From Turnera subulata (Eukaryota; Streptophyta; Magnoliopsida; Malpighiales; Passifloraceae), in contig JAKUCV010007354.1 in assembly GCA_028386065.3 (NCBI GenBank), forward strand, positions 144,223 to 208,222: a stretch of DNA of 64,000 nucleotides, given 5' to 3'. Positions 26,899 through 39,417 of this stretch are shown here, piece by piece. The stretch's first letter is position 1; the number at the start of each line of letters is the position of its first letter. The translations under genes were made by a program, and so were the position numbers. The notes beneath the pieces are model-generated. The model made no database searches and was not told the DNA's origin. It worked only from the letters and a program-made list of their open reading frames with translations.

Positions 26899-28063
26899 AA
26901 ATAGGTTTTAGGTTTTACATTTTTTATGTTTAGAAAAATAATTAATGAGATAAATATTTATTCAACGCATAACTAAAATTTTATTTCTTTTTTTATTTTT
27001 ACACATAAGATGTCACCTCACCCTGAAATTTTCAAGGGTGATATATTTAGTGGCAAATAGCAAATTTCTTTTTTTTTTTTATACCAATTGGCTCTTTTCC
27101 CTTTTTATTTTTTTTTTTGCCTAAAGTGTTATCTCGCTCAAGTATTACCACATAGGATTATAGAAGAATGCATGTATTGCCATGCGGAGGTATATATATT
27201 TATTACATTTAGCTATAATGATAAATTATATCTAACATTTAAAATAAATGTATTTAAATTTATATTCATATTTTCCTTCTTAAAATATAATTTCTGTCTC
27301 TCTGTGTGATACACTAGTCTGTGCAGTTTCTTTATTATTCATTCGTTCTCTCCCATAATGTTCATGTTAGTATTAACAATAATTTTGTCTCTCTCAATTA
27401 AATCCCCTCTCTGATTTTCTATACTTTTTATTTAACACAATTGTGTATTTTAATTTATCCAATCTATTTTATTCTTTTTTATATTTTTTTATTTATGCAG
27501 GAAAATAAATATTAATGCTTAAGATGGATTGACTCTTGACAAAGATTTATGGACAATTCAAGTTAGGATTTCGAAGTTATGAGAATCTTTGAATACAAAA
27601 TTACAGAATCTCCTTATTTGTCAAGATATGATTTTAATTCATGCAAAAGTATGTTTTAATTTTTCATGCCTTTTAATTAGTTAATTTTTATATTTGATAA
27701 CTTAATTATTCTTTATATTATTATTAAATATTTTTTATTTTATATAACATTTTAAGTGTTAACTATTCATTTTTTTGAAGGCAAGCAACATTAAAGTAAA
27801 TTTAATTCCATACGATAAAATCTTTAATAAAAGTATAGCCTATCCACATCATTAAGCAACGACAAATTTTTTTTATGAATGAAATAAATGCACAAAAGGG
27901 CAAAAACTTTGATCATAAGGTGCATGATCAGCTAATTACAAAAAGTAGTTTGATCAAGCAAAATTCAAAATTTCCATGTGATTGAAAAAAATAAGCTCTT
28001 GCAGGTCTTGTTAAGAAGAGCGAATGCCCCTCTATCTTCTCTTGAAAATATGTTGAACACTTC
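26899..28063. other. AT-rich intergenic sequence, no gene seen
   Basis: Mostly A/T homopolymer-rich sequence with no coding signal I can support. A short exon-like stretch follows a TTGCAG at about 28000-28006 and runs to the LTR edge at 28063, with an open frame on each strand but no recognisable product. Confidence 0.6.
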
Positions 28064-29779
28064 TGTCACGCCTCTGCTAAGTGTGACCGGTCAGGTACCA
28101 TGTACACCAACTACGTGTCATAGAGCACTCAAAGGCCTTTCATCAACTCAACCAGAACCTGCTTGCCTCTGCTTGGCGGGTTACCAACCAATATATGTGC
28201 AGCGTAAAAGGAAGCAACACCCAACATATGCAAAAGCAACAAAGATAATAAAAAGAATCAAGACTCATTTATAAAGACATCTCCAATAATGTTATAAAAC
28301 CGTTGCTACAAAGGGGCTCTAACTCATGTGTACGTAAACATAACCTCCTTATATGCATCAACACAATAATATAATTTAAGAAGACCGACTTGGCTATACC
28401 CATCGACCTACCTACAACCCGTGCTCTCAATCTTACACCTGTAAGACAAGGGGAGGAAACGGGGGGTGAGTATAAAACTCTGTAAGCAGGAGGTCATACA
28501 AGCAACAGGAATGACACACACAAGTGGCAAACAACATCCAACAACTTTACATCAATGCACCGTGATCAACCCACGGGTAAGCTATCGTGAAGTTGTACTA
28601 AGCCTACATGCATGGTCTGGTAGCCTGCCAACATGTTTCTCCTTAGCCCACAACCCCACATACGAGGCATAACTGAATGGCTACTAGAACCACACACGGA
28701 GCCTAGCACAACACCACCATCATCTTTTATGACCGAGAAACCTAAGAGCACTGCAAGGTTCATCATCAATATCATCTTATGCAAATGCCATAATGCAAAT
28801 GGAATGCATGTAGTGCACAGCTCGATCACCAGACTCGTCAATAAGCCAAGGCATCATCATCTTATCATCAATATTGCACTATTGGTGCCATCAATAAGCA
28901 TACTGGGTCATCAACCAACAAGCGAGCACCATCAACGATCACAAACATGCAACCCAACTTACCTAGCATAACACAAATCTTGGCCAACCAATCATTCTCC
29001 TTGGAACCCTTGGATATATAGGGTTCATACTGCCCTGTTACACACACACATAAATATACATCACAACCCAATCATAGAAATCATAGAGTATAAACCATAA
29101 TTCAATCGCACAAATCATCCTTACAACAACTCGGATAGAATCTGCCCTACACTAGCAGAAACTTGACCGAGGAAACAGGGGAGCCTACATGCAGAACCAC
29201 CCTTGGGCACCAACATAAACATTGTATCCCTATCTCTTAGATTTCCAGAGCTACCAACAATGCTCAATTTAGAGGTCTGTAGCTCTAGTTATAGCTCCAA
29301 CACCAACACTTGTTCAAGTAGGAGGACTGCTGCAAGACAGTTGTAGAATATTCAACTTGGAGAGTTCATAACTCTCTCAGTTATGCTCTAAAAATAGCAA
29401 AATTGGTACCCATGGACAACTATAGAAGTCAGCTTACTCTAGGATTTAGTTTCACTCAATTCGAACTGGTAGTTTGGCCGAAATTACCTTTTTAGTGGGC
29501 GAGGATCATTCTACCCGAGAGCAGAACCATCCTAGCCTTACCTTTCTTCTGCTCCTCTTTTCTTCTCTTTCTCCTCTCTCTCTCTTAAACGAATTTGGTA
29601 TGAACCAAATGAATTAGAGGTGCTTTCTTTCACCTCTTAATTCATAGGAAAGTAGGTGAATAAGCACCCACTTGCCACCTCTTCCCATTTGGTGCCACTT
29701 GCACAAGCAAGTGCCATGTCGTGCTTATTTTCTGACTAATTAACTCGTGACACCTCACCTACTAGCTTGCACTCCGAAT

Positions 29780-29784
29780 ACCAC
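29780..29784. repeat. Target duplication of element E, left
   Basis: ACCAC here equals ACCAC at 41006-41010. Confidence 0.85.
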
Positions 29785-31105
29785 TGTGAACACCCAAATT
29801 TGACCCATGAAAATTATATTGAGATTAGACTCCAGACATGTTTGAATTATAAGATTAATGAGTTAGTCTTGGGTTGAAGCATGAAAGGATTTAATTTTAG
29901 TAGAATTTATACATTATAGTAATTAAGACTTTTATATGCCTAGGATTAATGAGACGATTTAATCATAGGATATGTTAAGGACAAAATTGCTAAAATATAT
30001 TTTATCTCGTTAAATTTGGGCTTGTTTATTTATTAAACCCAATTATATTTATTCTTGGGTTGAAGATAAATCTAAGGGTCCAATTTAATAAGGTATGCAC
30101 TTTTCTTCAGAGTTGCACAGCCCATTAACACCTTGCTTGCAGACAAATTTAGCTCTGATTTTCCCATGACCGCCCAGCCTGGCTGTCATCCATAGGATGA
30201 CCGCCGGCCATGGCGGTCATGTACACCTAAAAACGCATTTTCTCCCCGATTTTCGCCCGTAGTTTGATTATACTCGGTTTTGGCCCAGATTTTTGGCCAT
30301 TACCTTGATCATTAAGTTGGTCCACGCCCCTAGGCTACCAAGAACACTATAAATAGGACCCCTCTCTCACATTTCAGAGGACATTCTATTACACAAACAC
30401 TCTTCATAAAGCTTTGAAGCTTGGAGAAACTCTATCTCTCCAAGCTTAAGAAATAGTTCCATAGGAAAAACTCTGGCAGAATTTCATGGGTAGCATCATC
30501 TATTGAAGGCAGCAAAGGGGAAAATCAAGAAGAACTCCAAGATTGAGTTGAGGAGTGGGAGGAAATTGTGTGGGAGGCACAACCCAAACCAAGGAGCTAG
30601 AGGAGGGCTACAAGAGGTAATCCTAATCCTTTTTTGTCTGACCAATTTGAGATGTTGATGTTGATGATGATGTGACTGTTGTGATGCCATGTCAAGAACT
30701 ACGTGGGCTTTGAACCCGGTCGCCGGGGTACGTAGGTGGTTTCTAGTGGTGGAAACTCAAGCCCAATCTTCTTCTTCTCTCCTTTCTTTTTAATATTCAG
30801 TTATTATATGTTTTGGTGCTCACACTTGCACACTTGCACAAGGCATACAAAATCCTCGAATTGCACAAAGTTTCGCCCCAACATGGACGGGTGCCTAACA
30901 CCTTCCCATCCATGACGAATCCCCGGGTCCAACATCTTTGGTTCGTTATCCAGTTGCCTAAATGGAGTCACATGAAGGGTTTTTCCCAAGTTTTTATCCC
31001 TTAATAAAATTTGGGTGGTGACTCCAAAGATGTTGGATGATGGTCATGAAGAAAGCGTAAAGGAAAGGTGAATAGGCCCAAGTGATTTTGGGTCAGGTAT
31101 TCACA
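29785..31105 (+). repeat. 5' LTR of element E
   Basis: 1321 bp, TG...CA. It lacks about 267 bp that are present in the partner near 39800-40065, so it has an internal deletion. It carries a 9-bp-arm inverted repeat ATGACCGCC/GGCGGTCAT at 30197-30220 with a 6-base loop. A TATAAATA motif occurs at about 30350. Confidence 0.92.
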
Positions 31106-31107
31106 GC

Positions 31108-31125
31108 TGGCGACTCCACTGGGGA
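31108..31125 (+). other. Primer binding site of element E (tRNA-Arg type)
   Basis: TGGCGACTCCACTGGGGA, two bases after the 5' LTR. Established as the usual primer site of Tat/Ogre elements. Confidence 0.85.
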
Positions 31126-33960
31126 TTTTGAGGATTCAAGAAACTTTGTGCAATTATTGAATTTTGTATGCGTTTTTATGTGTCATCATAAGTGCCCTGC
31201 ATTCATGATAAATGTTATGAAGCCCTTACCGCAAGAGGGCCAGGGGATCCAAGTCCGCTACAATGCTTTCTTTAAGCGATAGTGACTTGTGTGAACCGGT
31301 TTCTCGCTGCTCATGCAATGATAAGGATTAATGGGCCTTGGACCTCACGCGATATCTTTTATCACATGTGAGTAGGCCAAACTATTCCTTAACAGCAGTC
31401 TTTCAGCTCCCAACCAGCTGCATACCCTGAGCATCACATGTATATTGAATCAATAAGTGGTATGTGCATTTTTGGTGTGATTATTATTGTGGATTTGTGT
31501 ATGTGTAAATAGAGTGTTTTTATTTATTGTGTGATATGTGTAATTAGTGGGACCGTCGTGCCAACTCTGCGTAGGGGCAATATTGCATAGTGTAATTTGA
31601 TGAGTCAAGTAAACGAACCCTAGAGATGTAGGCATACATATCAAAGGCGATGATAAATTTTTGGTGTTGTTGCCCTAGTTGACATACATGTCCTATCGGT
31701 CTACCTTGTTTTAGAGAATCCCCATTTGCATACATTGAATATTACATGACATGCTTTTCAAATCAAACAAATCGAGTCGAGGCGCATCGTCTTTGTTGAA
31801 ACTTGAGTTTTCTCAAAAAGAAAAAAAGGAGATTGTTTTCAAAGAAAAGAAACATCTTTTGCGAGTATATTCCATCATATTTTCCACCAGTTGTTGTTTG
31901 AAATAAAACAAAGCCTAAGTCTAGGATTCTTGATGGCCATAAACCGAATTGACTGAAAAACCTACCTTTAGGACACCATGAGTGAAAAACTAATTTTTCA
32001 AATCCACCAATTGCCATGATTAAGGGGAATTTTGTTGATGGATGGCCATTGATGACTCTTGGAGTTTCAAATTTTCTGTATTGCTCAACCCGACATTTGT
32101 TTTTCCGAACTCCCTATGCCTGTTTCTTTTTTCGAAAAATCTTGACGTCAACATTTACATCCTAGAACAAATTGCCAGGTCTTTTCAAAGCGAATTTCTC
32201 ATATAGATGCTCGATAAAAGATATGATTTAGGCCCTCTTTACTCAAGCCCGTAAGCCAACAAAAAGCCTACCCGGTAGCATTATCCCTTGGTAACCCTCT
32301 TTGAGCCCATGACGTGATAGCCAAACTTTCTTTGGTTACCCACATCGACCCACCTTTAGCCCTTGGAGGCTTCTCTACGGCTATCATATATTTCTCTTCC
32401 AAGAATCATACCTTCTTCAAAACCCATTGGGAAGATCTCACTCCGAGCTTTCATCAAAGAATTTTTTGTTGATGACAAGTGCACATGAGCCTCAACTTTT
32501 TACACATCCAAGATGGTCAATGCAATGAATCGCTTTAAGAGCATTACAAAAGGCCAAAGTGTACACACGGAGGAATAGCCGAAGCCATTCATCGAAAGTT
32601 TTTCAAATAAATCGAAGAAATTGATTTGAAGCAAGAAGAATTTCCTCAAGAAGGTCAAGCCAAGTTGGATGTTATCTCAAGAATTGCGCTTTCAGAATAT
32701 CTTTTGTTTTCTTTGTGGGAGCTCACTCAAGGCCTTTCCTAAGATGTGGTTTTGAACTTTGAATCCCTTACTATCCTTCTTTGATAAACCTATACACATG
32801 ACCCCGTTACAACCCTCAATGAAAGACCTATTGATCCTTTTGAGAGTATCTATACATAATAGTGGAGTTTAGACCTGGGATTTGCTTATGGGATTTCTTT
32901 TTGAAAATTTCATGACGTCAAATCATACTTGCATATGGGATCTTTCTTTGCTCGGGTTTTTATTCCAAAATGTTTTTTTTATATGAACTCTCAAGAGTCC
33001 TCGATGGGGTGTCTTGATCTAAGTTCCCTTTAGACGGTGATTTGGTAAAGATTTTCAAAACCTTTGATTTGAAGCATCTTATTACTACTAGTTTTGGCCA
33101 TTCATGGGGTCCTTGTTGAAAAAATATATATTCATGGCCATTGGGAGTCCTTCACTTGAAGATTTTGTGATTTTAGATGGGATAACTTGCATTTTTCGAG
33201 TTTCTTAACTTCCACCTTCGGCTTCAATGATTTTCATTGCTCATGCATCATACTAGGGGCACATGCATCCAGACGCACGATGTAGATAGCACTTGCATCC
33301 ATACATGTAGAAGTAGATAGCGCTTGCATTCGAAGTGAAAAATAGAAAGAGAAAAAAAAGAAAAAGTGGAAGAGGATAAACGACATGTCATGGCATCATG
33401 TAGAGACTAGGGGCATCCCTCATGCATTGAAAAGATAAACACATGGTAGACATGCTCATGCATCACTTACATGGATTCTTTAGTAAGGTAGACTTGGTTG
33501 AGGGTAAATGATCAACGAAAGTGACAACATCTTAATTTCGTCATTTGATGTAGAATTACATTTCCTAGGGTTAATGACTGGAGGGGCATGGCATGCCCAA
33601 ATCTATTGATGACTTTGTCTGTGGAATAACAGGCATGCTATGCCCCCACTCGAGATATAGACATTACAATCACCTGTAGAATCTAGGGCACGGCGGTCCT
33701 CCGGCTTTTGATGATTAATGTTCGATGTTGGGCATTCCTGAGAAGATGTAAAGGCCCAGTTTTTTATAAATGTGTGTTGTCTTGGGCATTCAAGGAGATG
33801 TAAGCCCCAACTTTTGTTGTTTGATGCGATGAGTTTGGGGCATTTTCGGTAGAACGATTCGTAAGGCCTAAACCTTTTTTTGTGAAATGATGCCAGGGGC
33901 ATGCTACCCCATGGTTTGAATTGTGTGATTTTCGGGGCATGCTACCTCATTAGAGTTGAT
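31126..33960 (+). other. Non-coding interior of element E
   Basis: 2.8 kb without an ORF of note and without retrotransposon motifs. It includes A-rich patches (33345-33370). Near 33240-33460 repeated CATGCATC/GGGGCAT words foreshadow the tandem array that follows. Confidence 0.75.
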
Positions 33961-33970
33961 GTCTGATCCT

Positions 33971-34845
33971 AAAGGCATAGCTGCCTATATTTTTTGGAAT
34001 AAGTACACAAAGGGCGTAGTTGCCCTAGTTTTTCGAACTTGAATAAGGGGCATAGATGCCTAATTTTGAAAGTTGAATAAAAGGCATAGCTGCCTGGATT
34101 TTTGACATGAGAGACATAGTTGCCCTAATTTTCTGATGTTGAGAGAGGGCAAAGCTGCCCGAATTTTCGAAGTTGATTACGCCATGGGCATAGCTGCCCG
34201 GTTTTTTTTATTTAAGTTCATCAGGAGCATAGTTGTCAGAGTTTTTTAGACATATGAGGGGCATAGCTGCCCGAATCTTTCGAGTCGATTTTAAATCAAG
34301 GGCATAGCTGCCTAAGTTTTTGAAATGGAAGGGCATAGCAGCCCAAGTTCATGATTGCACTGTGGGCATAGCTGCCCAAACTATTGAGAGGGGCATAATT
34401 GCCCGAATGTTTTTGAAATAGAACATATGAAGGGCATAGCTGCCCGAGTTTTTCGAAATTTAATTAAAGGGCATAGCTGTCCGAGTTTTTCGAAATTTAA
34501 TTAAAGGGCATAGCTGCCCGAGCTTTCAAGTTTAATTGCATGAAGGGCATAGCTGCCTGAGTTTTTACTTTGATCACATGAAGGGCATAGCTGCCCAAAT
34601 TTTTGAATTTGAAGGGTATAGCTACCCGAGTTTTTGAATTTAATCGAAGGGCATAGCTGCCCGAGTTCTTAACTTGGTTGCATGAAGGGCATAGCTGCCC
34701 ATGTTTTTGAATTTGATTGCATGAAGGGCATAGCTGCCTAATTTGTTCATGTTTAGGACATATCTGCCTGAATTGTTAATTGCATCAAGGGCATAGCTGC
34801 CCGATTTCTTCAAGATGATTTCAAACCAAGGGCATAGCTGCCCGA
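33971..34845 (+). repeat. Tandem array 1 in E: GGGCATAGCTGCCC units
   Basis: Roughly 25 copies of a 27-50 bp unit. The conserved core GGGCATAGCTGCCC is an inverted repeat (GGGCA, loop TAGC, TGCCC), followed by GAGTTTTT-type spacers. Spacer length and sequence vary much more than the core. Two further copies lie past element F (38140-38200). Confidence 0.95.
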
Positions 34846-37800
34846 TGTAACGCCCCGGTTTTCTCGTTTTTTATTTATAAAAAAATTCAGATTTCGGTAA
34901 TGGAAATAAAATTAATTTATTTTCCATTGGATTTATTAATTATAAGTTGGTAATATGTCGTGTTCGAGTTTCGTCGGATATAAAAGGTGTTTCGGGGCGA
35001 AACACAGGGTTTATCGTAGTTGGGATAAAACTACGTCGTTTTAGGTTTTGGAAAAAAAAAAGTCAACCTGGCGGGTTGACCAAGCCAAACCAGATGACAC
35101 GTCGTCTGGCTGGCTAGGTCAAGCCCAGCCAGGCGCGCGCGACCCTCTTCCTCTCCTTCTTTTCTTTTTTTTTCTTTTCAGCTTCTCTTTTCTTTTTCTT
35201 TCTTCCCGTTTCTTCTCCACTCTGCCGCCGCCATCCCCAACGGCATTGTCTCCCACTACCTCCCCCTCAATCACGCCATTAACCCCACGCCTGCTCCCTC
35301 CTTTCCTTGGATAGCTCTTCTCTTCTTCCCTTTCGTTTTGGCACCAAAACCACCTCTCCTGCCTTTCTCTCTCGCAGACATCAACACCATTTCTTTTTTC
35401 TTCCTCTCTCGCCATCGTCGCCACCACTCTCTGTGTCATCGTCGTCGGGACACAAAGCCACCGCCTCCATCATCTGCCTCTTCTTCGTCTGTTCCCGTGA
35501 GCCACCACCATCGCGGGTTATACGGCGAGGCCGAGGTCGGCTCGGCCGGTGTCAATCAAGAGGACCCAAGAGTGAAGCTTGGCCCTGCCTCACGTGCGAC
35601 TGCAACCTCAACGAGGTAAGCCACCAGTCCCTTCCTCCTTGATTCTTCTCCGTTTCGCCCTTTCCGATTTGTAGGTTTTCGTGCTGGATTGATTTCGATA
35701 CATGGGTGGTTCTGTGTGTTGTGCTCGGCGGTGGTGGTGTGCGATGGTTTGGCTTGGCGGGCGTGTAGTAGTGGTTCGATGGGTGGTTGTTACGGCGGCA
35801 GTGATAAGCTTTGGGTTGCTTGTGGTTCTGAGCTCTAGTGGTAGAGCTTGCAGACGCGCGATTCGGCACGTCGGCTGGATTCGTCTTGGAGCTGTGGACA
35901 GTGGGCAGTGACGACTCATTTGTCCTATCCCAGTAAGAATCCGTCATCTTGGTTCTATTGTTGTTTGACGTTTAGAGGCTGTTGTTGTTGAATTGGTTGT
36001 TCTTGGGTCTTGGCAGAGTTGTTGTTTTGTTTCTGGCAGTCCGATGAAATTCCGGCGAGGTGACCGGAATCCGGCGAGCACGTACTGTTCCGACGAGGCT
36101 CGGGAATTTTCCGGCGAAGGCTCGGATTCTGACCAACGGAATATATTTCTCGTTTTACGACTGTTAGACGGTAATTACCTATGTTTTGTCTCGGTTATGC
36201 CTTGTACATAAATTTTGAATTTATTTATCGAAATACATACTTATATATATATATATATCAAGTGAATTGTGGTTTACCGGGAGCGGAGAGTTAGAGTGTG
36301 TGGCCGGGAGGATTTACCGACACCAATAGAATCTTAGGCCAATCAGTTCTTGGGCTCGGGACCAACCTTAGAACGGTTTTTAGGAAAAACCGAGCCTAGG
36401 CCCAATAATCTCATTTTGAAGTTTTGAATGTTTTATATGGACTTAAAGATATGGACTTAAGGCCTAATAACGGATAATTAAAGTACGGACTTAAGAACGG
36501 GCTCGAAGCCCAATTTCAAAATCGGTTAATATGAATTTAGGGAAGTAGGCCCTCGGCCCGGAATTCGTGATTAAGGATTTAGTGGGCTTTAGGCCCGATA
36601 ATTGCTTATGGACTTAGACCGGTGAACCTTAGATTCCTTTTCTTTGGAGTTATTAATGAGAAAATATTCTTTTGGGCTTAGACCAGAAATCTTATAATCG
36701 GATAGTTAGGGTCGGGAGTTACTCAATTGGAGCATACCTTTAGCATGCATACACGTTTTTACTTCAAAAAAAATTGGTTTAGTGATTATATTATGTACCG
36801 GTATTCAGGCATGGGAGATACCTCGGGATCTGAAGACTCAGATCGGGGAGAAGTCGTAATCTGCATTTTTGAGGTGACATTACAAGTCTTTATATATATG
36901 TTTTGTGAATGCATGTTGGTGTGATTTGTTTGTTTACTTGCCCTGTTTGCTACATGCGGATTGGAATTGTATACCTGATTTGCCTAATTTCTATATGTGG
37001 AGTCGTTATTGAAAATAACATGTATTATGTTTTGGTGATAGTGTGTGGTTATGGGCCGAAGGCCCGAATGAAACAAAACACATAGAATTCACACATCCCT
37101 GGAAAACATAATGTATTTCAACAGAAATGTAAAAGAGTAATTAAGAATAAAATATTAATTCTACTGTGGAATTGGCTGGTAGCCCCGAGGGAGGGTTGGG
37201 TACCCTTGGGTCACTTTATGCTGTTTAGCATGGTATCCCAGGGGATGTAGGTGCACCCCTGGAAGACTTGCACCAGTTAGGTGTGTCTGAGTGCACCCTC
37301 AGGTAGCTAGCGGCCACTCGAGATTTATCGGTGGTTTTAGACCTCAGAATCTACCCCTTCTGAGGTTCGACACTTGGGTTTTACACCCGGATCTGATCAG
37401 ATGCGCTACCGAGACTTGACTCACAGTAGAGGGCCCATAATAATAATAATAATAATAATAACAATATAATGCATTGAATCTAAATAATAAGGACAATAAC
37501 ATAATAAGAAGTTTATGTGTTGGTGTGTGATTCTGATATTGCTTGTATGCTGTACTTGTGCTCGTGAACTACTCACCCTACGAGCATGACTTCACTTTCA
37601 TGTATACTTAAGACTTTTAATGTTCATTGAGTAGGCGACTCACATAATCACCACCGTTGTTTTTCAGACTTTAGTTAGCGAGCTGTCTCACCTTTACCTT
37701 CGACTTGGAGTTCAGACGCAGATACTTCAGCAGGTAGTTGTGCATCATCTCTCGGATTGGATCATAGGGCCCATATGCATGTTATTTTCTACCTTGATTT

Positions 37801-38109
37801 TTATTATTATTTTCATCTTCCGCTGCATGAGGATTAATTTGAGATATCATAAATGTTTTACTTCTTTATCGGCGTTTTGTCGGAGTCTAATTTTGTGACG
37901 TTATTTCAGCGTGATGCCGTGGTGGCTTATGACTTGTTAAGCCGGTTTATTTCTTCCATTTTATGACATCTCGGCATTAATAAATTTCTATGGAAAATGA
38001 TTGTGTGCTGAAGCACCGGTATTCGTATCCCGGGTTTCAAGGGTATTTTGGTAAATTTCTTTCATTTAATTATTTTTTATTTAATTAAATTGGGATACGG
38101 GTCTCCACA
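34846..38109 (+). mobile_element. Element F: solo LTR-like element of gypsy type
   Basis: Starts TGTAACGCCCCGG, ends TCTCCACA, flanked by the 5-bp duplication CCCGA (34841-34845 and 38110-38114). 3264 bp with no internal LTR pair, primer site or pol. Its start resembles the minus-strand start of the element C LTR (TGTAACAGCCCGGG). Like that LTR it has GCCCA-type motifs, a pyrimidine- and GC-rich leader-like block (35150-35620) and an ACTCACCC motif (about 37570). ORFs in the pyrimidine-rich block have no domain. Simple repeats: TA run near 36242-36258 and AAT run near 37438-37460. Confidence 0.82.
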
Positions 38110-38114
38110 CCCGA

Positions 38115-38210
38115 ATTTGTGAAGCTAATTATGTCAGGGGCATAGCTGCCCAAATTTTTGAAGTTGATTACATCAAGGGCATAGCTGCCTGAGTTTCCAA
38201 AAATAGTGGG
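38115..38210 (+). repeat. Tandem array 1 in E, continuation after F
   Basis: Two more GGGCATAGCTGCC units. The reading across the CCCGA duplication shows that F inserted inside one unit. Confidence 0.9.
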
Positions 38211-38454
38211 GGACATTTGCAATCCAGAAAAAAAAGAGAGGGGAGGAAAACATGTACATCTAGGGGCATTTTATGATCTTTTGTTTGAATTTGCAATGAT
38301 ATGTGCTATGATATACCTGTGATGTGTTATACGTATGTTTTGCTTTGGAATGATAAATCTTTTGAAAACGTGATGAGCCTATTCTTTGGACGATTGCCTT
38401 GAATGAGGGAGGATCCGAAGGGTCCGCGAACATGCTTGATCTAAACCAACCGAG

Positions 38455-38585
38455 ACCAGGGACAGGTGCCCCTAAGAAGAAAGTAGAACCGATGAGAGTC
38501 ATCAGGGGCAGATGCCCCTAAGATAGAAGTAGAATTGATGAGAGTTGTTAGGGGCAGATACCCCTAAAGTAGAGTGGATGAAGAT
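38455..38585 (+). repeat. Tandem array 2 in E: AGGGGCAGATGCCCCT units
   Basis: Three copies at about 38457, 38505 and 38550. The middle copy is a perfect inverted repeat, AGGGGCA, GA, TGCCCCT (38505-38520). Intervening sequence AAGTAGAA-TGATGAGAG is also shared. Confidence 0.85.
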
Positions 38586-38720
38586 GTTGCGAGATAGATA
38601 TCCTAGGGACGTTGTCCCGACATAGAGGAGCACTGAGACGATGTAGATGAAGCACGGGATGATTCCCGTTAGCTTTTGGGACCAGGAAAATCCCAAGACC
38701 CCCGAGATGAGATGAAATCC

Positions 38721-38912
38721 GGTGCCCTCCCACTATTATAGGAATCAATCGTTTTAGGGGTGCCCTCCCACTATTATAGGACTCAACCGTTTTAGGAGTG
38801 CCCTCCCGCTGTTATAGGGATAAATTGTGTCCACTCTACTAGGATCAATCGTTTTAGGGGTGCCCTCCCACTATTATAGGAATCAATCGTTTTAGGGGTG
38901 CCCTCCCACTAT
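38721..38912 (+). repeat. Tandem array 3 in E: about 39-bp units
   Basis: About five copies of a unit with GGTGCCCTCCCACTATTATA and ATCAATCGTTTTAGG. One copy (near 38821-38860) is degenerate. Confidence 0.92.
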
Positions 38913-39165
38913 TTATCCTTAGTTGGCAAAATCCCCACGGGAGGGTGATAATATCCTTAGTTGGCAAAATCCCCATGGGAGGGTGATAATATCCTGAGTT
39001 AGCAAAATCCTCACGGGAGGGCGACAATATCCCTAGTTAACACAGGTGAGATGATCCTTGTTAACGAAATCCCCACGGGAGGGTGCTAATATCCTTAGTT
39101 AGCAAAATTCCCACGGGAGGGTGATAATATCCTTAGTTAGCATAGGTGAGATGATCCTTTGTTAA
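38913..39165 (+). repeat. Tandem array 4 in E: about 39-bp units
   Basis: Five to six copies of a unit with ATCCTTAGTTGGCAAAATCC and CCACGGGAGGGTGATAAT. Part of the unit (GGGAGGG) is the complement of the CCCTCCC of array 3. Two units end in a variant with GGTGAGATGATCCTT. Confidence 0.92.
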
Positions 39166-39417
39166 TGACTTTTGGGACCAGGAAAATTCCAAAAGAAACC
39201 CCAGGATGAGAAGATTCCCGGTAGCTCTTGGGACCAGGAAAATCCCAAGAGATGAGATGAGTCAATCACAAACCTCGGGATGAGATGATTCTCGAGGTGG
39301 AGCATGTGATGCTCCAACCATTGGTCCACAACACTCACATTTTTTATCCAAATTTGGTTGTTCCTTCCTTGCGTTGCTTCGTCTTTAAGTTTTGAAGACT
39401 CACCAACGAGGGGCATC

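Noticed and set aside
33971..34845. CRISPR-like look of short repeats with variable spacers
   Set aside because: Plant nuclear DNA inside an LTR element, repeat core only about 14 bp, spacers A/T-rich and related to each other; a minisatellite.
35048..35947. Overlapping frames of 70-130 codons on both strands in F
   Set aside because: Pyrimidine- and GC-rich leader-like block of an LTR; no domains and mutually overlapping.
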